DNA from: Sphingobacterium multivorum
Lineage (GTDB): Bacteria; Bacteroidota; Bacteroidia; Sphingobacteriales; Sphingobacteriaceae
DNA: 64,000 nucleotides
Assembly (NCBI RefSeq): GCF_039511225.1
Contig: NZ_CP154261.1
Span: 3,472,001 to 3,536,000 of the forward strand
Direction: 5' to 3'
Position numbers and translations under genes: made by a program. A model generated the notes under the pieces. It was not told the DNA's origin and did no database searches. It worked only from the letters and a program-made list of their open reading frames with translations. How positions within the stretch are numbered: the stretch's first letter is position 1; each line of letters opens with the position of its first letter. Below are positions 1 to 9,885 of the stretch, piece by piece.

Positions 1-765
1 GATCTTGCCTTTCACAGCTAGATCATAATCTCCGGGTGTTTGGGTTTTGACACCAACTTTTCCTGAAAAGTAGAAGTCTCCGGCTCCCACAGGGTTGTTT
101 AAGAGAGAACTTATCGTGGGCTCATTTCCGTTGACTTCCTCTATCCGAGGGCCATAAAAATACTGACGATCATCGGTATTGTTGTCGTAATATAGGTACG
201 ACCGATGGCGAGTGATTGTATTCGTCGCTGCAAACTTAAAGTCTGTCAGACCAATAACTTTCTGACCTGTAACGCCATCGTATATTGCACCATAATTTAC
301 GGTAGAGGGGTCATTTGAACCATGTACATAACCTACCAGAAGATACCAGCGATCAAGTTCAGGGAGATTTCCATACCAAAAATAGGGGTTATTGTTTATC
401 GTTCCAGCAAGTGTATTCACACCTGGGGCACAGCCCAAATAGGCCGTTCCACTTTTAGAATTTGTTCTTTTCATCCAAACCGAAAAACGGTAGGTCTTCT
501 GATTATTGATCGGAATATCCACTGAGTTCCAGCCCCCGTCCGCATTCCCATCTCCGCTGGGAGCCCCTTTCCATAGGATAACCTGTGTACCCAAAGGACC
601 CACCCCCCACTCACGTTCGTTCTCACTGGTCAGACCATTTGCAGTGAGGCCTGAAGTTCCACCAGATCCGGTTACCCAATCATTGAGGTTGAGCAGATTT
701 TGTGCATGGCTTCCCATGGCGCATACACTAAAGGCAAATAGAAATGCCGACTTTAACTTATTCAT
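1..765 (-). CDS. Exported fibre-like protein, third paralogue, cut by window edge
   Basis: This is the first 255 codons of a protein almost identical to the complete one at 19543-20619. The ATG is at 765, followed by a signal peptide ending in SHAQ. An aromatic-rich jelly-roll-like domain (roughly residues 25-205) comes next, with NPYFWYGNLPELDRWYLL near its middle. The reading frame is still open at base 1, inside the segment that precedes the coiled-coil tail in the complete copy. In module B the fibre gene leads an operon with the shell and RHS genes, so another RHS module probably lies to the left of the window. The 170 bases upstream are also conserved with the second copy. The family has no name I recognise; a binding or fibre role is inferred from architecture only. 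Confidence 0.85.
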   Translation of the reverse strand, partial: MNKLKSAFLFAFSVCAMGSHAQNLLNLNDWVTGSGGTSGLTANGLTSENEREWGVGPLGTQVILWKGAPSGDGNADGGWNSVDIPINNQKTYRFSVWMKRTNSKSGTAYLGCAPGVNTLAGTINNNPYFWYGNLPELDRWYLLVGYVHGSNDPSTVNYGAIYDGVTGQKVIGLTDFKFAATNTITRHRSYLYYDNNTDDRQYFYGPRIEEVNGNEPTISSLLNNPVGAGDFYFSGKVGVKTQTPGDYDLAVKGKI

Positions 766-940
766 AGCTAATAAACTGGTTAATAAAATATATCAGTAAT
801 AAAAATACAATAGGAATCTTTAAGAAGCTATTTTTGTTGCATCTATAGACCTGGTTAGCATTCTTTTTATGGTTACTTGAATTTAAAAATTTCTGCTATT
901 TATTCATAGCGTTATTTAATATATTTTTTCCTTCTGGTTA
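766..940 (-). repeat. Conserved leader of the fibre genes, copy 1
   Basis: This stretch matches 20620-20795 nearly base for base, with a few substitutions and one or two short indels. It lies directly upstream of both fibre start codons, so the whole fibre locus was duplicated with its leader. No classical promoter is obvious inside it. Confidence 0.8.
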
Positions 941-1005
941 TATCGCATCGCTATTAAACTTTGCATAGCAACCACGTGTTCCTTAACCAAAAATTGATTT
1001 GCCAT
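916..1005 (-). pseudogene. N-terminal fragment of a MANQFLVKE-type protein
   Basis: A 29-codon reading frame starts with MANQFLVKE and stops at 916. This opening is one I associate with the N-terminus of long beta-helix-type proteins of Sphingobacteriaceae, so this is probably a 5' stub left by a rearrangement. On the same strand, TACTTTTG lies about 25 bases upstream of the ATG and matches the Bacteroidota -7 consensus TAnnTTTG. The stub may therefore have brought an active promoter to the fibre gene downstream. Family assignment is from memory of the opening residues only. Confidence 0.4.
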
Positions 1006-1119
1006 ATTTCTTTAATTTAAATGATATAGGCAAAAGTATGGATGTAGCAGGCCCTATCTTAGAAAAACAAGAGATTTATAAGCGGTAGCTGGGAGATACC
1101 GAAAAGCACAGCACAATAG

Positions 1120-1149
1120 AGCCTCCCTTGACAGTCAGCAAGGGAGGCT
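1120..1149. terminator. Perfect 11-bp hairpin after a fibre-gene tail
   Basis: AGCCTCCCTTG at 1120-1130 pairs exactly with CAAGGGAGGCT at 1139-1149 around an 8-base loop. It starts 4 bases beyond the stop codon of the fibre-tail remnant on the minus strand. A TTTAT run follows on the plus strand. It is most likely the original terminator of that gene family member. Confidence 0.7.
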
Positions 1150-1152
1150 TTA

Positions 1153-1254
1153 TCAGTTAGCGGTTAATAATATTCTACTGGTTTTTTCTCGCTCACTCCT
1201 CATTTCGGACAATGCCGTCTCTGATTTTTCGAGACGTTCAATCACTTGTTTCAT
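1153..1254 (-). pseudogene. 3' remnant of another fibre gene
   Basis: Thirty-three codons beginning MKQVIERLEKSETALSEM align with the coiled-coil end of the complete fibre protein at 19543 (LKQVVDRLDKSEKALSEI). The upstream part of that gene is missing and has been replaced by a piece of a ybjQ-like gene in another frame, with the junction near 1255. Together with copies at 1-765 and 19543-20619 this shows at least three fibre genes have existed here. Confidence 0.8.
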
Positions 1255-1369
1255 AGCTCGCCCCTACATCATTAAAGACAGTGGTGCCGACGACAACATT
1301 GGCAGCTATTAGATCATTATATCGTGAAATATCCCCCCCTTCGATGGAATTGGTCGTGGTTAATATCAT
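1238..1369 (-). pseudogene. 5' half of a ybjQ-like (heavy-metal-binding domain) gene
   Basis: The ATG at 1369 opens a frame with TTTNSIEG, ISRYND and VVVGTTVFNDVGASY, the start of the YbjQ/DUF74 fold. After about 39 codons it runs out of homology and stops at 1238 inside the fibre-tail remnant. Bases 1252-1361 match 10811-10920 over an identical length of 110 bases. The right-hand copy has the rest of the gene but no start codon, so the two are complementary halves. The ATG overlaps the stop of the immunity-like frame upstream (ATGA). Confidence 0.8.
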
Positions 1370-1682
1370 GGCATTATACTTTTCAATCGGGCAAGGTTAA
1401 CACCCAAGTCTGATAATAATGAATCTTTAATTTTCTCCCACAAAGATTCTTCGTCAATAAAAATCAAATAATTCAATTTTTCAACGTTTAGCCCCAATTT
1501 ATTAATGAGATAATTTGCAACTTTTTTAGGAGAAATTTGGCTTCGATAAAAATCCCTCAGATTATCAAGAGGTTCCCACCTACTTCTATTCAAAGACAGG
1601 TCAATTTGGTTCAAATAGGTATATAAAAATACTGCAAAAGAATATTTAATTTTCAACTTTCTAATTCTGTTATATTTACCAT
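1366..1682 (-). pseudogene. Displaced putative immunity gene with a one-base frameshift
   Basis: An ATG at 1680-1682 overlaps the stop codon of the Rhs tip remnant upstream and reads MVNITELES before a TGA near 1656. The long downstream frame (1366-1656, 96 residues if read from TTG) continues with KIKYSFAVFLYTYLNQIDL. Inserting one G (TG to TGG) joins the two parts as ELES-W-KIKYSF. The predicted protein is small, about 105 residues, and soluble, with a WEPLDNL segment and helical C-terminus. Small size and tight coupling to an Rhs tip are what is expected of an immunity gene. Family not recognised. Confidence 0.6.
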
Positions 1683-1852
1683 TTCCACCAATTCTTATTA
1701 AAAACCGGGTTAGTTCCTTTCAGATCTAAGGGAGCGCCTCCAGTTACAATACGACCAGGATTTCCGGTCCCACCCATACAACCCGGGATTGGCCCGTCCT
1801 CCACACTCCATCGTCCGATTTCGGCGTCATAAAACCTCACCCAGTAGTCATA
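1676..1852 (-). pseudogene. Orphan Rhs core end fused to the last residues of a toxin tip
   Basis: Fifty-eight codons read [19 protein letters not shown], then a Gly/Pro-rich stretch, and end GTNPVFNKNWWKW. The first part is the hallmark end of the RHS-associated core (compare [17 protein letters not shown] in the intact proteins). The usual [11 protein letters not shown] segment and a full toxin domain are missing, so an internal deletion joined the core to the very end of a tip. It begins only 4 bases after the ankyrin immunity gene stops, has no start codon, and is followed by its overlapping immunity frame. This is a classic displaced Rhs tip cassette. Confidence 0.8.
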
Positions 1853-1856
1853 TTAA

Positions 1857-2732
1857 CTAATAACTTTTTAGAACCTCTTGCCAATTCTCCGGATAATCTT
1901 TTTTGAGCTTTTCTTCAATAAAATCAGGGACTGGTTCCTTCGCGTAATCCAATCCTTTAGTTTTTAAAAAGGATATGACATTTCTCTTCTGGCGGTATTC
2001 TTTTTTATCCAAATCAACTATTTCTCTTCTAAGTGCTCCCAAAATGTAGATTGAATCTCCTTGCACCGTCCTATACATGATTCGCTTATAATCTGCTCCT
2101 TGTTCAAGTAAATATTGTGCTATATCAAACTGTTGATGGCTTATTGCATCTGATAATGGTAAATGCGGATAATAAGTATACCAAGAATTATAAAAATTAA
2201 CATCGGCTCCCGCATTAACTAAGAGTTTAACTTTATTTAGATTATTACCTGAGATATATGTAATTGCTATATTTAATGGCGTTTCCCTTCCATTGTCACT
2301 ATCTGTAATCGGCTTATTCTCAACAACATTAGGGTTACCATGGTACTTTATCAAAAGCTCTAGATATTTAGGGTCTGAATTTGCTGCGGCATCATGCATC
2401 GCTGTAGATCCTCGATATCTGTCTGCGATATTGGGATCAGCTTTCAAAGCTAATAATGTTTTTGCACTCTGATAATCGTTATTATTAATCGCGAGCATCA
2501 ATAAAGTTTTGCCAAATTTAGGCTCTTGGTAATTGACGGGCTGCCTATCTTCGTTAGCTAGTTTTTTCACTAAATTAATATTCTCATCTTCCACTGCCTT
2601 TGCCAAATCCCAACTAGGCGAACCTTGGAAAAGCCGATAGTCATTACCAAGAAGTTTCTCTTTATCGATCTTATCATCCCTATTATGACAACCACAAAGT
2701 GTAAAAGTTAATATTACTATAAAAATTCTCAT
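1857..2732 (-). CDS. Ankyrin-repeat lipoprotein, putative immunity protein for the lipase-tipped RHS
   Basis: The 291-residue protein begins with a short hydrophobic leader ending in the lipobox LCGC, so Cys15 would be lipidated after export. Ankyrin-type repeats follow from about residue 40 to 210: GKTLLMLAINNNDYQSAKTL, GSTAMHDAAANSDPKYLELL, ETPLNIAITYISGNN and LPLSDAISHQQFDIAQYLL, each followed by AD/GADxN-like turns. It starts 3 bases after the RHS-A stop, implying coupled translation. Ankyrin proteins recur as predicted immunity partners in polymorphic toxin loci. An exported inhibitor fits a lipase acting on membrane lipids from the periplasmic side. The pairing is inferred from position and localisation. 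Confidence 0.8.
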   Translation of the reverse strand: MRIFIVILTFTLCGCHNRDDKIDKEKLLGNDYRLFQGSPSWDLAKAVEDENINLVKKLANEDRQPVNYQEPKFGKTLLMLAINNNDYQSAKTLLALKADPNIADRYRGSTAMHDAAANSDPKYLELLIKYHGNPNVVENKPITDSDNGRETPLNIAITYISGNNLNKVKLLVNAGADVNFYNSWYTYYPHLPLSDAISHQQFDIAQYLLEQGADYKRIMYRTVQGDSIYILGALRREIVDLDKKEYRQKRNVISFLKTKGLDYAKEPVPDFIEEKLKKDYPENWQEVLKSY

Positions 2733-2735
2733 AAT

Positions 2736-5700
2736 CTAAAATTTAAATTGAGAAGGAGTGATGGAATTTCTCAATCCGCTATTTATTTGTTGACCTACCG
2801 TAGGTTTTATCAGAGCCTCTATCACAGAGTTAATACTATGACCATTAAATATGCCACTAAAACTTCGAGGTTGAAGAAAATGCTTATTTCCCCCAGCCGT
2901 TGGTATTGCGCTTATCTTTTGAAGAGCATTTAACGGATCTGTCCTCATAATATATGCATCTGTATTAGATTTCTTTAAGGTACCACTTGTTAGTGGACTT
3001 ACCCCCGCCGCATTGAAAGTTATTGCCTTATCTCCAGTATGTAATGAATTGTTTTCCGCCAAACCACCGCCTAAAGAGTGACCAGTGAAAGTTAATTCAG
3101 CACTTCCTATAATTTTTTTCAAAGCATCTACAGTTTTAATTGATTGAGTATATTGAGAAGACATCCCTAATGGTTGTAAAACATCATGTTTAGCATCCTT
3201 AAAATCATCCATCTCTGTGCCAGCTGTAGCATATACATATTCTGTTTTCCCATCCACAGTTCTCTCATATACATTAGACTTAAAACCACTTTTTTCATTA
3301 TTTAACTGTAAACCTCCTCCTGCTTTAGAAACCTGCCATCCGCCAATAAGGTCACCTGGATCTTTCTTATCTCCATATACGTGTTTAGAAATCATGGCAG
3401 CCTCTAAGGGAGTTGGTTCCTCTAACATCCCGTCCGGATCAATAAATCGCAATGGATTATCATAAGCATAACGATATGGAGACCAACGTCTGTTCACTTC
3501 TGCCTTAGGGTCAATAACATTCCATCTACCTATCTCAGCGTCATAGAACCTCGCCCCATAATCCAGCTGCCCTTCTAGAACATAAGAACCTCCCAAGGTA
3601 TGCGTACCACCATTTAGGTCAGTCTGCATCTCCTTGCCATTATAAAGATACTTATTATTGATACTCGTTGCAATAGATTTCGTCTTACCAAATGGATAGT
3701 AATCCTGTTTCTGCATCACTGTGGCAACAGGTGCTGTAGCTGTACCATCTTTCTTGAGTACAACCCTTACATTGCCTAAATGATCTGTCAGGTTATAATA
3801 GTAACTGTAAGTCCCCGAACTGTTCAGCAGGAATCCATCCTCGGTAGCGACACGTTCGATCACAGGATTTGCCCCACTTGCTTTGCTGTATTCAATCCCA
3901 CCGATATAGTCCTGCTCGGTTGTGATACCGCCAACAGTAGACTTTCGGTTCAGCTTAGCGCCAGATGCATCGTAGGTGTAGACAATGCTCTTACCTGTAC
4001 CCGTCACTGTTTTTGGCAGGTTCAGGTAATTATAGCTTAGGGCCATCCCTGTACGGTCCTTCGTCGCATTTCCGTTAAGGTCATAAGTAAATGAGCCGGT
4101 TACGCCTCCCGAGAGACTTTCCAGCCTGTTGCTCTTATTGGTATTGTTATAGTTGTAGGTAATCGCTGTACCATTGTCACGGACAAGCATTTTGATATTA
4201 CCCATATCATCGTATGTCAAGGCCTCACTCATCACTGTACCGTTACTTACCCCACTCTTCAACCGGTTTAATGCATCATAAGTGTAGGTAAATGCGCTGT
4301 TTGTTGTAGCAACATAGCCCCACAGCTGCTGCGCGATATTGCCATTATACTGGGCGTTACCCAGCACCGTTGTACCATTGACATTATAGTTCAGCTGGGA
4401 GGTGAACTGCGCCGAGCTTGCCTTAGTCTGCCAACCCCGTTCATTATAGGCATAACCGATATTGGTCATAAAGTTGCCACCACCGTTCTCGCTATGCAGT
4501 GATTTGGTCTTCAGCTGCCCGATCTCATTGTAGGCAAGCCTGCTCTGGATCACTTCATCCTGTCCATTGACTTTCTTCTTGGTCTGTACCAGCCTACCCA
4601 CATGGTCATATTCATTGGTGGTAATGATGGTCACCGCTGCCCCAGTGGATGGTGTATGAACTCTGGTGCTCTTGACTACCTGACCTGGAAAATTGTATTC
4701 ATTGGTCACACGGTCTGTGCCGTTCAAATGGTTACGCCCCACACTCTGGATCACACGTCCATAGTCATCATAATAACTGATGGTCAGCATTGAATCCGAA
4801 CGGTCATCTTTCCACACCATACTTCCCGTTAAAAGCCCTTTGATCTTGGTGCTTCTGGTAATATTCAGTGGCTGCAGATTGGCTGTATTTCCTCCAGTAA
4901 ATCCGTAATCATCGTAATAATTCACCAATTGCAATGACTGCCCCGTCTTTGGATAGGCCTGATTGGTATAATTGGCAGTTCCGACACGGTCCTCCCAATA
5001 TTTGCTTACCGTGTTCACATCGGCCTGTGCCGCAGGCTGGCTCGCAAAAGTCTTGCTGTATAATCCCGTCTGTACAACACGCCCAAATGCATCGTATTTT
5101 GTATAACTCCATTTCCCTAGTCCGCGCTGTACGGCATCCTGCGTCAGCACAGCCTGATCATTGGTATTGTACACCAGCCATTCCCAGCCCTTGCCCGGAA
5201 TCTTTTTCTCAGCCAGCCTTCGCTTTTCGTCGTACTTGTAAGCATACACCAGCTCATGGAAATCGCCTGTGGTGGCCTCGGTCAGTGCTGTGGTCGTAGC
5301 CGGAAATCCCGGCGGGATCACATACCGCAGGTCTCCAAAGTCATCATACACATACTGCGTTTCCAGTTTCTTGCTGTCCGTTTCCCACACGCGCTTGAGC
5401 ACGAGGTGCCCCTCGAAATCCTTATATTCCTCCACCGTACCGCCCTTGCCGTTTGCCGACACCCAGTTCTCATCTTTGATCACCGTTTTATAGAGTTTGC
5501 CGGCAGTATAATAACCTGCTGTGGCTCCGGTGCTGTTGACTGTCCACAACCGCACATCATTGGTGCCGTTCGTCCCATAATCACTTACCACTGTGCGGCC
5601 GGAATCGGTACTGGCGGTTACGTTGTTGCGGATCGCAACTGGCTGCCAGGGAATCCCTGGTGCCCCCTGCTGCTGCACACGGTTCAGCGGGCTGTTCTCA

Positions 5701-6287
5701 AAAACAGTAACTGCATAGGGCTTCGCTGTCTTGACCACGGCAGCATCCCAGGTATTCGTGGTTGCATAGTAGGCCTGCTGGTCTATCTTGGCCGTAGGCT
5801 TGAAGCTTCCATTTCCCGCCAAATTCTGCACGTGCGGAAGATATTTGATATTCTCCCTGCCAAATCCATCATACTCCATATGCTGTACAATGTCTCTATA
5901 GGTCGGGCTGGCCATTAGCTGCACCGTTTGGCTAGGCCTTCCTAGACCATCAAAGTACTGGATACTCTGGTTCTCATCTCCGATCGTACGCTGCGCATTC
6001 AATGTAGCAAGTGTAACACCCGGACTACGGAACGTTTTGGTTAATATATAGTTCTGTCCAGCTGTAGGAGTACTCACAAGATTCTGAAAGCCGGCAATAC
6101 CGATCGTAATGGTTTTGCCTGCCGCCGGGGCAGGGATATAAAAGCCGTTCTGGAGTGTAATACTCTTGAGCGCCTGGATATTGGTCTGGTTGCTATAGGA
6201 ACTCAGGGTGAGGTTGTCCACAAGTGTCTGCCCATGCACAGTACCCAATATAGCTAATGACAGTAATGTTAAAAAGTTCTTTTTCAT
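2736..6287 (-). CDS. RHS-A: exported RHS core protein with a class 3 lipase tip
   Basis: The 1183-residue protein has a Sec signal peptide ending VHGQ, a region of YD-type RHS repeats ([45 protein letters not shown]) and the RHS-associated core closing with [13 protein letters not shown] and [11 protein letters not shown] (Met954). The last 229 residues form a lipase/esterase-like domain with nucleophile elbow GHSLGG (Ser1071) and plausible Asp1117 (RTDP) and His1150 (NGHS). By analogy with Rhs/TcC proteins, the tip should be released by autocleavage next to DPDGM inside a beta cocoon. Residues 1-920 are nearly identical to RHS-B and the tip is unrelated. The core is visibly GC-richer than the AT-rich tip. 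It lies 12 bases behind the shell gene. Confidence 0.9.
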   Translation of the reverse strand: MKKNFLTLLSLAILGTVHGQTLVDNLTLSSYSNQTNIQALKSITLQNGFYIPAPAAGKTITIGIAGFQNLVSTPTAGQNYILTKTFRSPGVTLATLNAQRTIGDENQSIQYFDGLGRPSQTVQLMASPTYRDIVQHMEYDGFGRENIKYLPHVQNLAGNGSFKPTAKIDQQAYYATTNTWDAAVVKTAKPYAVTVFENSPLNRVQQQGAPGIPWQPVAIRNNVTASTDSGRTVVSDYGTNGTNDVRLWTVNSTGATAGYYTAGKLYKTVIKDENWVSANGKGGTVEEYKDFEGHLVLKRVWETDSKKLETQYVYDDFGDLRYVIPPGFPATTTALTEATTGDFHELVYAYKYDEKRRLAEKKIPGKGWEWLVYNTNDQAVLTQDAVQRGLGKWSYTKYDAFGRVVQTGLYSKTFASQPAAQADVNTVSKYWEDRVGTANYTNQAYPKTGQSLQLVNYYDDYGFTGGNTANLQPLNITRSTKIKGLLTGSMVWKDDRSDSMLTISYYDDYGRVIQSVGRNHLNGTDRVTNEYNFPGQVVKSTRVHTPSTGAAVTIITTNEYDHVGRLVQTKKKVNGQDEVIQSRLAYNEIGQLKTKSLHSENGGGNFMTNIGYAYNERGWQTKASSAQFTSQLNYNVNGTTVLGNAQYNGNIAQQLWGYVATTNSAFTYTYDALNRLKSGVSNGTVMSEALTYDDMGNIKMLVRDNGTAITYNYNNTNKSNRLESLSGGVTGSFTYDLNGNATKDRTGMALSYNYLNLPKTVTGTGKSIVYTYDASGAKLNRKSTVGGITTEQDYIGGIEYSKASGANPVIERVATEDGFLLNSSGTYSYYYNLTDHLGNVRVVLKKDGTATAPVATVMQKQDYYPFGKTKSIATSINNKYLYNGKEMQTDLNGGTHTLGGSYVLEGQLDYGARFYDAEIGRWNVIDPKAEVNRRWSPYRYAYDNPLRFIDPDGMLEEPTPLEAAMISKHVYGDKKDPGDLIGGWQVSKAGGGLQLNNEKSGFKSNVYERTVDGKTEYVYATAGTEMDDFKDAKHDVLQPLGMSSQYTQSIKTVDALKKIIGSAELTFTGHSLGGGLAENNSLHTGDKAITFNAAGVSPLTSGTLKKSNTDAYIMRTDPLNALQKISAIPTAGGNKHFLQPRSFSGIFNGHSINSVIEALIKPTVGQQINSGLRNSITPSQFKF

Positions 6288-6299
6288 AATTGAATTGGC

Positions 6300-9200
6300 T
6301 TAATTGGGTCTGTAATGATAATCAAAGGACTTGGTCACATAGTTCAGATGATCTAAAATTGTCTGCAAACGCTGCATGCCGTCGTAGGTATAAGTTTCCT
6401 TAATGCCACGGGCATCCGTCTTGCTGGTCATACCAACCAATGGTCTATATGTATAGCTGGTCACCATGGCTTTGGGAATGTCTGTGCGTAACTTATCAGC
6501 GGCATTCTTGATCAGGGTCTCCATCGTCGCCTCTGTCTGGCTACTGCTGTTCAGGTTGTCAATAGCCGCCTGCGTAAGTGCTGTTGCAACTTCTGCATAG
6601 GTCGCATTTTTAATTTCTATCGCTGGAAATTTGCCGCTATAACCCCAGAGATAGACAATAGAAGAATTAGAAAGATCCTTAAATTCCCTTGCATTCCCAT
6701 AAGTATCATAAAGCGAAATTTCCAATTGTGGATACTCGTCTGCGCTACCATTTTTAAGATATACCTTATTTAAATACACCCGATCGTTGCCAAAATTCTT
6801 AAAAATAATTCGTTGGTTTACATTTTGTCCAACGTTGATACTATCTGAACTTAGAATTATCTGACTCAAACGATGTTGGCTTTTTAAAATTGCTGTTTCT
6901 GTAGTTTTTAGATTATCCGGAATACTGGTTGTATAATACAAGCGCTTGCTGGAAGTTCTACCGTTACTTTTCTCAATTTTGATACGCGTAGGCATAAGAT
7001 TATATAAATCACCATAGTTGAATATAGATATTGTTTTTATTTTTCTATCTTCTGTGTCAAAATGAGTGGTGACAATGGAATCCTGACGGATCCATTTAGA
7101 TATCAAGCGATAATCATTGATAAAAAATGTGGCCTCTTTTTTTAACAGACCATTCAAATAAGGTGGAGAAGCAAAAGCAATGACATAACCTATACCTCTA
7201 TTTCCGTCGTCGGTCGGTTTGGTAATGGGAGAAAAATGATAATCCCAAAAGGTATCTTCATTTTGAATAGAGTAAGAGTTGCGCACTTCTTTTACAGGCT
7301 TAAGCATACCATTCTTATCAATGTAAGAAGTCTCTTTTAACAACATTCCATTCGCCCAATCCATACTAATAACAGGTGGCAGAGGGAAGGAATAACGTCC
7401 ACCATAATCTCCATAGTGAGAAAACTCGGTATCCACCTGCACCTTTTGCGCCCCGCTCGACTGAATTTTGGATACAAACGTATAACCAACACTTCCCCCC
7501 TGTAAAGAATTCAATGGATCAACACTTGCTGAATTCTGGACAAAGAACCTAGATGGAAAAAAGTTATATACATTTTCATCCAAAAAATATTTTTCCAATA
7601 GATAGGTATATTTTGGCTTATAATTAATTTGACCGCTGGATTTCCCATTTATAGCATAGACATAACTTTCTATTAGAGGGGTTATATCTCCGACCTTGGC
7701 ATAGCTTATTTGTGTTTTTAATCGAAGCCCGCCTGCAAATCTATTTCCTTCGGAATATTGTTTTGTAGTGACATCATAACTCAGCGTAATATTTGTCATT
7801 CTATTTCCAGTATTTGAAAACTGCATACTATAGACCCCAGGTGATAAGTTCAGTCCCAGTGTTTGGTTCTGATAGGCAGTATAGTTTGCCTGAAACCCGT
7901 TATTTCCTTGGATAGATACCACATAATCCTGTGGGTCTTCAGGCTCATTTCCAATTCCCCCACCGGAGCTGGAGCCACTTACTTGAATCTTAAGTTTTGA
8001 CTGGCTCACTATAGCTCCCTCCGGTATAGTAAAATTTATGATCTGATTACTTGGACTATTTAAATAATGGTCAGCATGTGATACAATGCTCATGGTATCT
8101 TTAGAATAATAATCGTTTGGCTCATACACAAAATCAGTATAGCCTTTGGTAGGATAGGTAACCCTTGTTAGAATATTTGCCTGTAGATAACTTGGATCAA
8201 CTTCACGGTTTGCCCCATCCGTAAAACCAAATTCAGGCTCGACAGGAAGTAAATTAGGGTTATTCTTTCCATTATAATATCCCCAATGATCCTGTGAAAA
8301 TGAATATCTACTTGGTAAAGAAATCTGGCCATTATAAGTAAAACTATATGTACCACCATTGTAATTTTTAACACTGTCCAATTTCAACCGCTGAAACTCC
8401 TCACTCGAACTACCAAAATAACTATAATAAAAATTTGTATTCTGAGAAATACCCATTTTTTTTACTTCGACTCTGTCCAAAACCTTAGTACCGACAAGAT
8501 CAGTACGATTTGCTCCATAGTAGAACTTTATCTCGGTACCATCTGAGCTAATGATCCTATTAATAGCTTTAGAATTCACAATCATACTTGTGTTTGTGTT
8601 CGTACAATCTAAACCAATACTTCGTGTACCAAGTGGGATATTCCTACTTATAGGCGGTTGGATCCTTTGTGTATAGTTGACTGCGATATATTCAAATTGG
8701 ATTGTAGATCCTGTAGGAAGAGCAATTGTAGTGAGTAGCATGGTCTGTCCAGATATGGAACTTGCACTACAATTACTCGGTAATTCTGAAAATTCAAAAT
8801 CTCCAAATGTATATTTTATTCCTTTTAGATCTGTTATTGAGATATTATTACCGAAGCCAGAATGTTCGATTTTAACTCCATTGAATGGTATGGTGTGTGC
8901 TTGCCCATATTGATCAAAATAAAATTTACCGCTAATTCCGTTAACCGCATATGAATAGATATCCGGCTGAGTATCTATTGTACCTTCAGCACTACCTACA
9001 CCCAAGCGATATAGTGTCCCACCGTTAAACTGATCAGGTTGATAGGATATCAAGCCTGATAGATGGGCATCTGGCAATTTAAATTCTGTCGATGACAATG
9101 TAGCAAAACCATTATTCTGAAAATCACCAAACCCATTGACAGCTACCGATATATTACCATAGGCATTGAGAGACCATCCCAATCCAACATTTGACGCTAT

Positions 9201-9476
9201 CTCTTCAACTTTTATACCACCAGCATTATAATTAATCGAAATTGGAAAGTCATAATCTTGAATCTTTAAATTTGTAATTGGGACAGTAATATTCGGCTTT
9301 CCCGTAAATAAGCCAACGGGTATAAAGCTTATTTTGTTAAACGCCATCACATCTGGGCTTGAGGGCAAATACTGTTTGGGATGTATGTAATTCGGCTCTG
9401 TTGACTGAGCAGAAGCGCTCAGTGAAGATATCAGCAAGCTGGTCCCTGACATCAATGTAAATAAAAAACTTTTCAT
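6300..9476 (-). CDS. Exported SpvB/TcB-like shell partner of RHS-A
   Basis: The start at 9476 (MKSFLFTLMSG) is preferred over an upstream ATG at 9524 because it gives a clean signal peptide ending SASAQ. After the leader comes the N-terminal module common to Bacteroidota RHS-type proteins: VPITNLKIQDYDFPISINYN and AGGIKVEEIASNVGLGWSL, where many single-chain proteins would continue into RHS repeats. A long beta-rich region follows, and the last 120 residues (WGYSGKFPAIEI, VGMTSKTDARGIKETYTYDG, FDYHYRPN) are almost identical to the module B partner. A shell protein followed by a separate RHS protein resembles the TcB/TcC split of Tc toxins, so the two chains may build one cocoon. That assembly is inference. 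Confidence 0.8.
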   Translation of the reverse strand: MKSFLFTLMSGTSLLISSLSASAQSTEPNYIHPKQYLPSSPDVMAFNKISFIPVGLFTGKPNITVPITNLKIQDYDFPISINYNAGGIKVEEIASNVGLGWSLNAYGNISVAVNGFGDFQNNGFATLSSTEFKLPDAHLSGLISYQPDQFNGGTLYRLGVGSAEGTIDTQPDIYSYAVNGISGKFYFDQYGQAHTIPFNGVKIEHSGFGNNISITDLKGIKYTFGDFEFSELPSNCSASSISGQTMLLTTIALPTGSTIQFEYIAVNYTQRIQPPISRNIPLGTRSIGLDCTNTNTSMIVNSKAINRIISSDGTEIKFYYGANRTDLVGTKVLDRVEVKKMGISQNTNFYYSYFGSSSEEFQRLKLDSVKNYNGGTYSFTYNGQISLPSRYSFSQDHWGYYNGKNNPNLLPVEPEFGFTDGANREVDPSYLQANILTRVTYPTKGYTDFVYEPNDYYSKDTMSIVSHADHYLNSPSNQIINFTIPEGAIVSQSKLKIQVSGSSSGGGIGNEPEDPQDYVVSIQGNNGFQANYTAYQNQTLGLNLSPGVYSMQFSNTGNRMTNITLSYDVTTKQYSEGNRFAGGLRLKTQISYAKVGDITPLIESYVYAINGKSSGQINYKPKYTYLLEKYFLDENVYNFFPSRFFVQNSASVDPLNSLQGGSVGYTFVSKIQSSGAQKVQVDTEFSHYGDYGGRYSFPLPPVISMDWANGMLLKETSYIDKNGMLKPVKEVRNSYSIQNEDTFWDYHFSPITKPTDDGNRGIGYVIAFASPPYLNGLLKKEATFFINDYRLISKWIRQDSIVTTHFDTEDRKIKTISIFNYGDLYNLMPTRIKIEKSNGRTSSKRLYYTTSIPDNLKTTETAILKSQHRLSQIILSSDSINVGQNVNQRIIFKNFGNDRVYLNKVYLKNGSADEYPQLEISLYDTYGNAREFKDLSNSSIVYLWGYSGKFPAIEIKNATYAEVATALTQAAIDNLNSSSQTEATMETLIKNAADKLRTDIPKAMVTSYTYRPLVGMTSKTDARGIKETYTYDGMQRLQTILDHLNYVTKSFDYHYRPN

Positions 9477-9885
9477 TAACTTAATTATTGAGGAATATTG
9501 AAATATTATCTCCAAACTTGGCAAAGAAATGTAGTAGTCAACTCTTATAATTGAGTATAGATTATTTGGCCTTTTAAATCCAATATCCCCCTGGTTATAT
9601 ATTGTCCCTAAAAATCGGGCTTTTAATTACTTTTCTATAAATTAACAAGCTTTAATCTAAAATCAATTAAATATAAGGATTTTCATCTATTCAATCAATA
9701 ATATTTCATTTAGAATTGCAAGAATACAATGGAGACCTAATTAAGAAGCAATATTCTATTTAAATATCACTTCGTTAGCATATACAATTTTAGATTCCTC
9801 ATCGTCAAAAACATAAACTATTGCTCTATCCATAACATATGACTAAGTAGTAATTGTGAATAATTTATAAAAAGTCCCTGTGTGA
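9477..9885. other. Upstream region of module A, no complete gene
   Basis: The stretch is AT-rich. It lacks the fibre gene that leads module B. The only coding trace is a 25-codon minus-strand frame at 9756-9833 starting MDRAIVYVFDDEESKIVYAN, which looks like the tail of a small lost protein. Any promoter for module A should lie here, but I see no convincing -33/-7 pair. Confidence 0.4.

Noticed and set aside
4934..5299. Plus-strand frames of 121 and 154 codons inside the RHS cores
   Set aside because: They lie wholly within the RHS genes on the opposite strand and differ in length between copies because of single substitutions.
5256..5918. A 220-codon plus-strand frame opposite RHS-A, with a near-identical one at 15084-15746 opposite RHS-B
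   Set aside because: Its conservation follows from the conserved RHS coding strand. It has no family match, a low-complexity Cys/His/Arg-rich composition and no upstream signal, so it is an antisense shadow.
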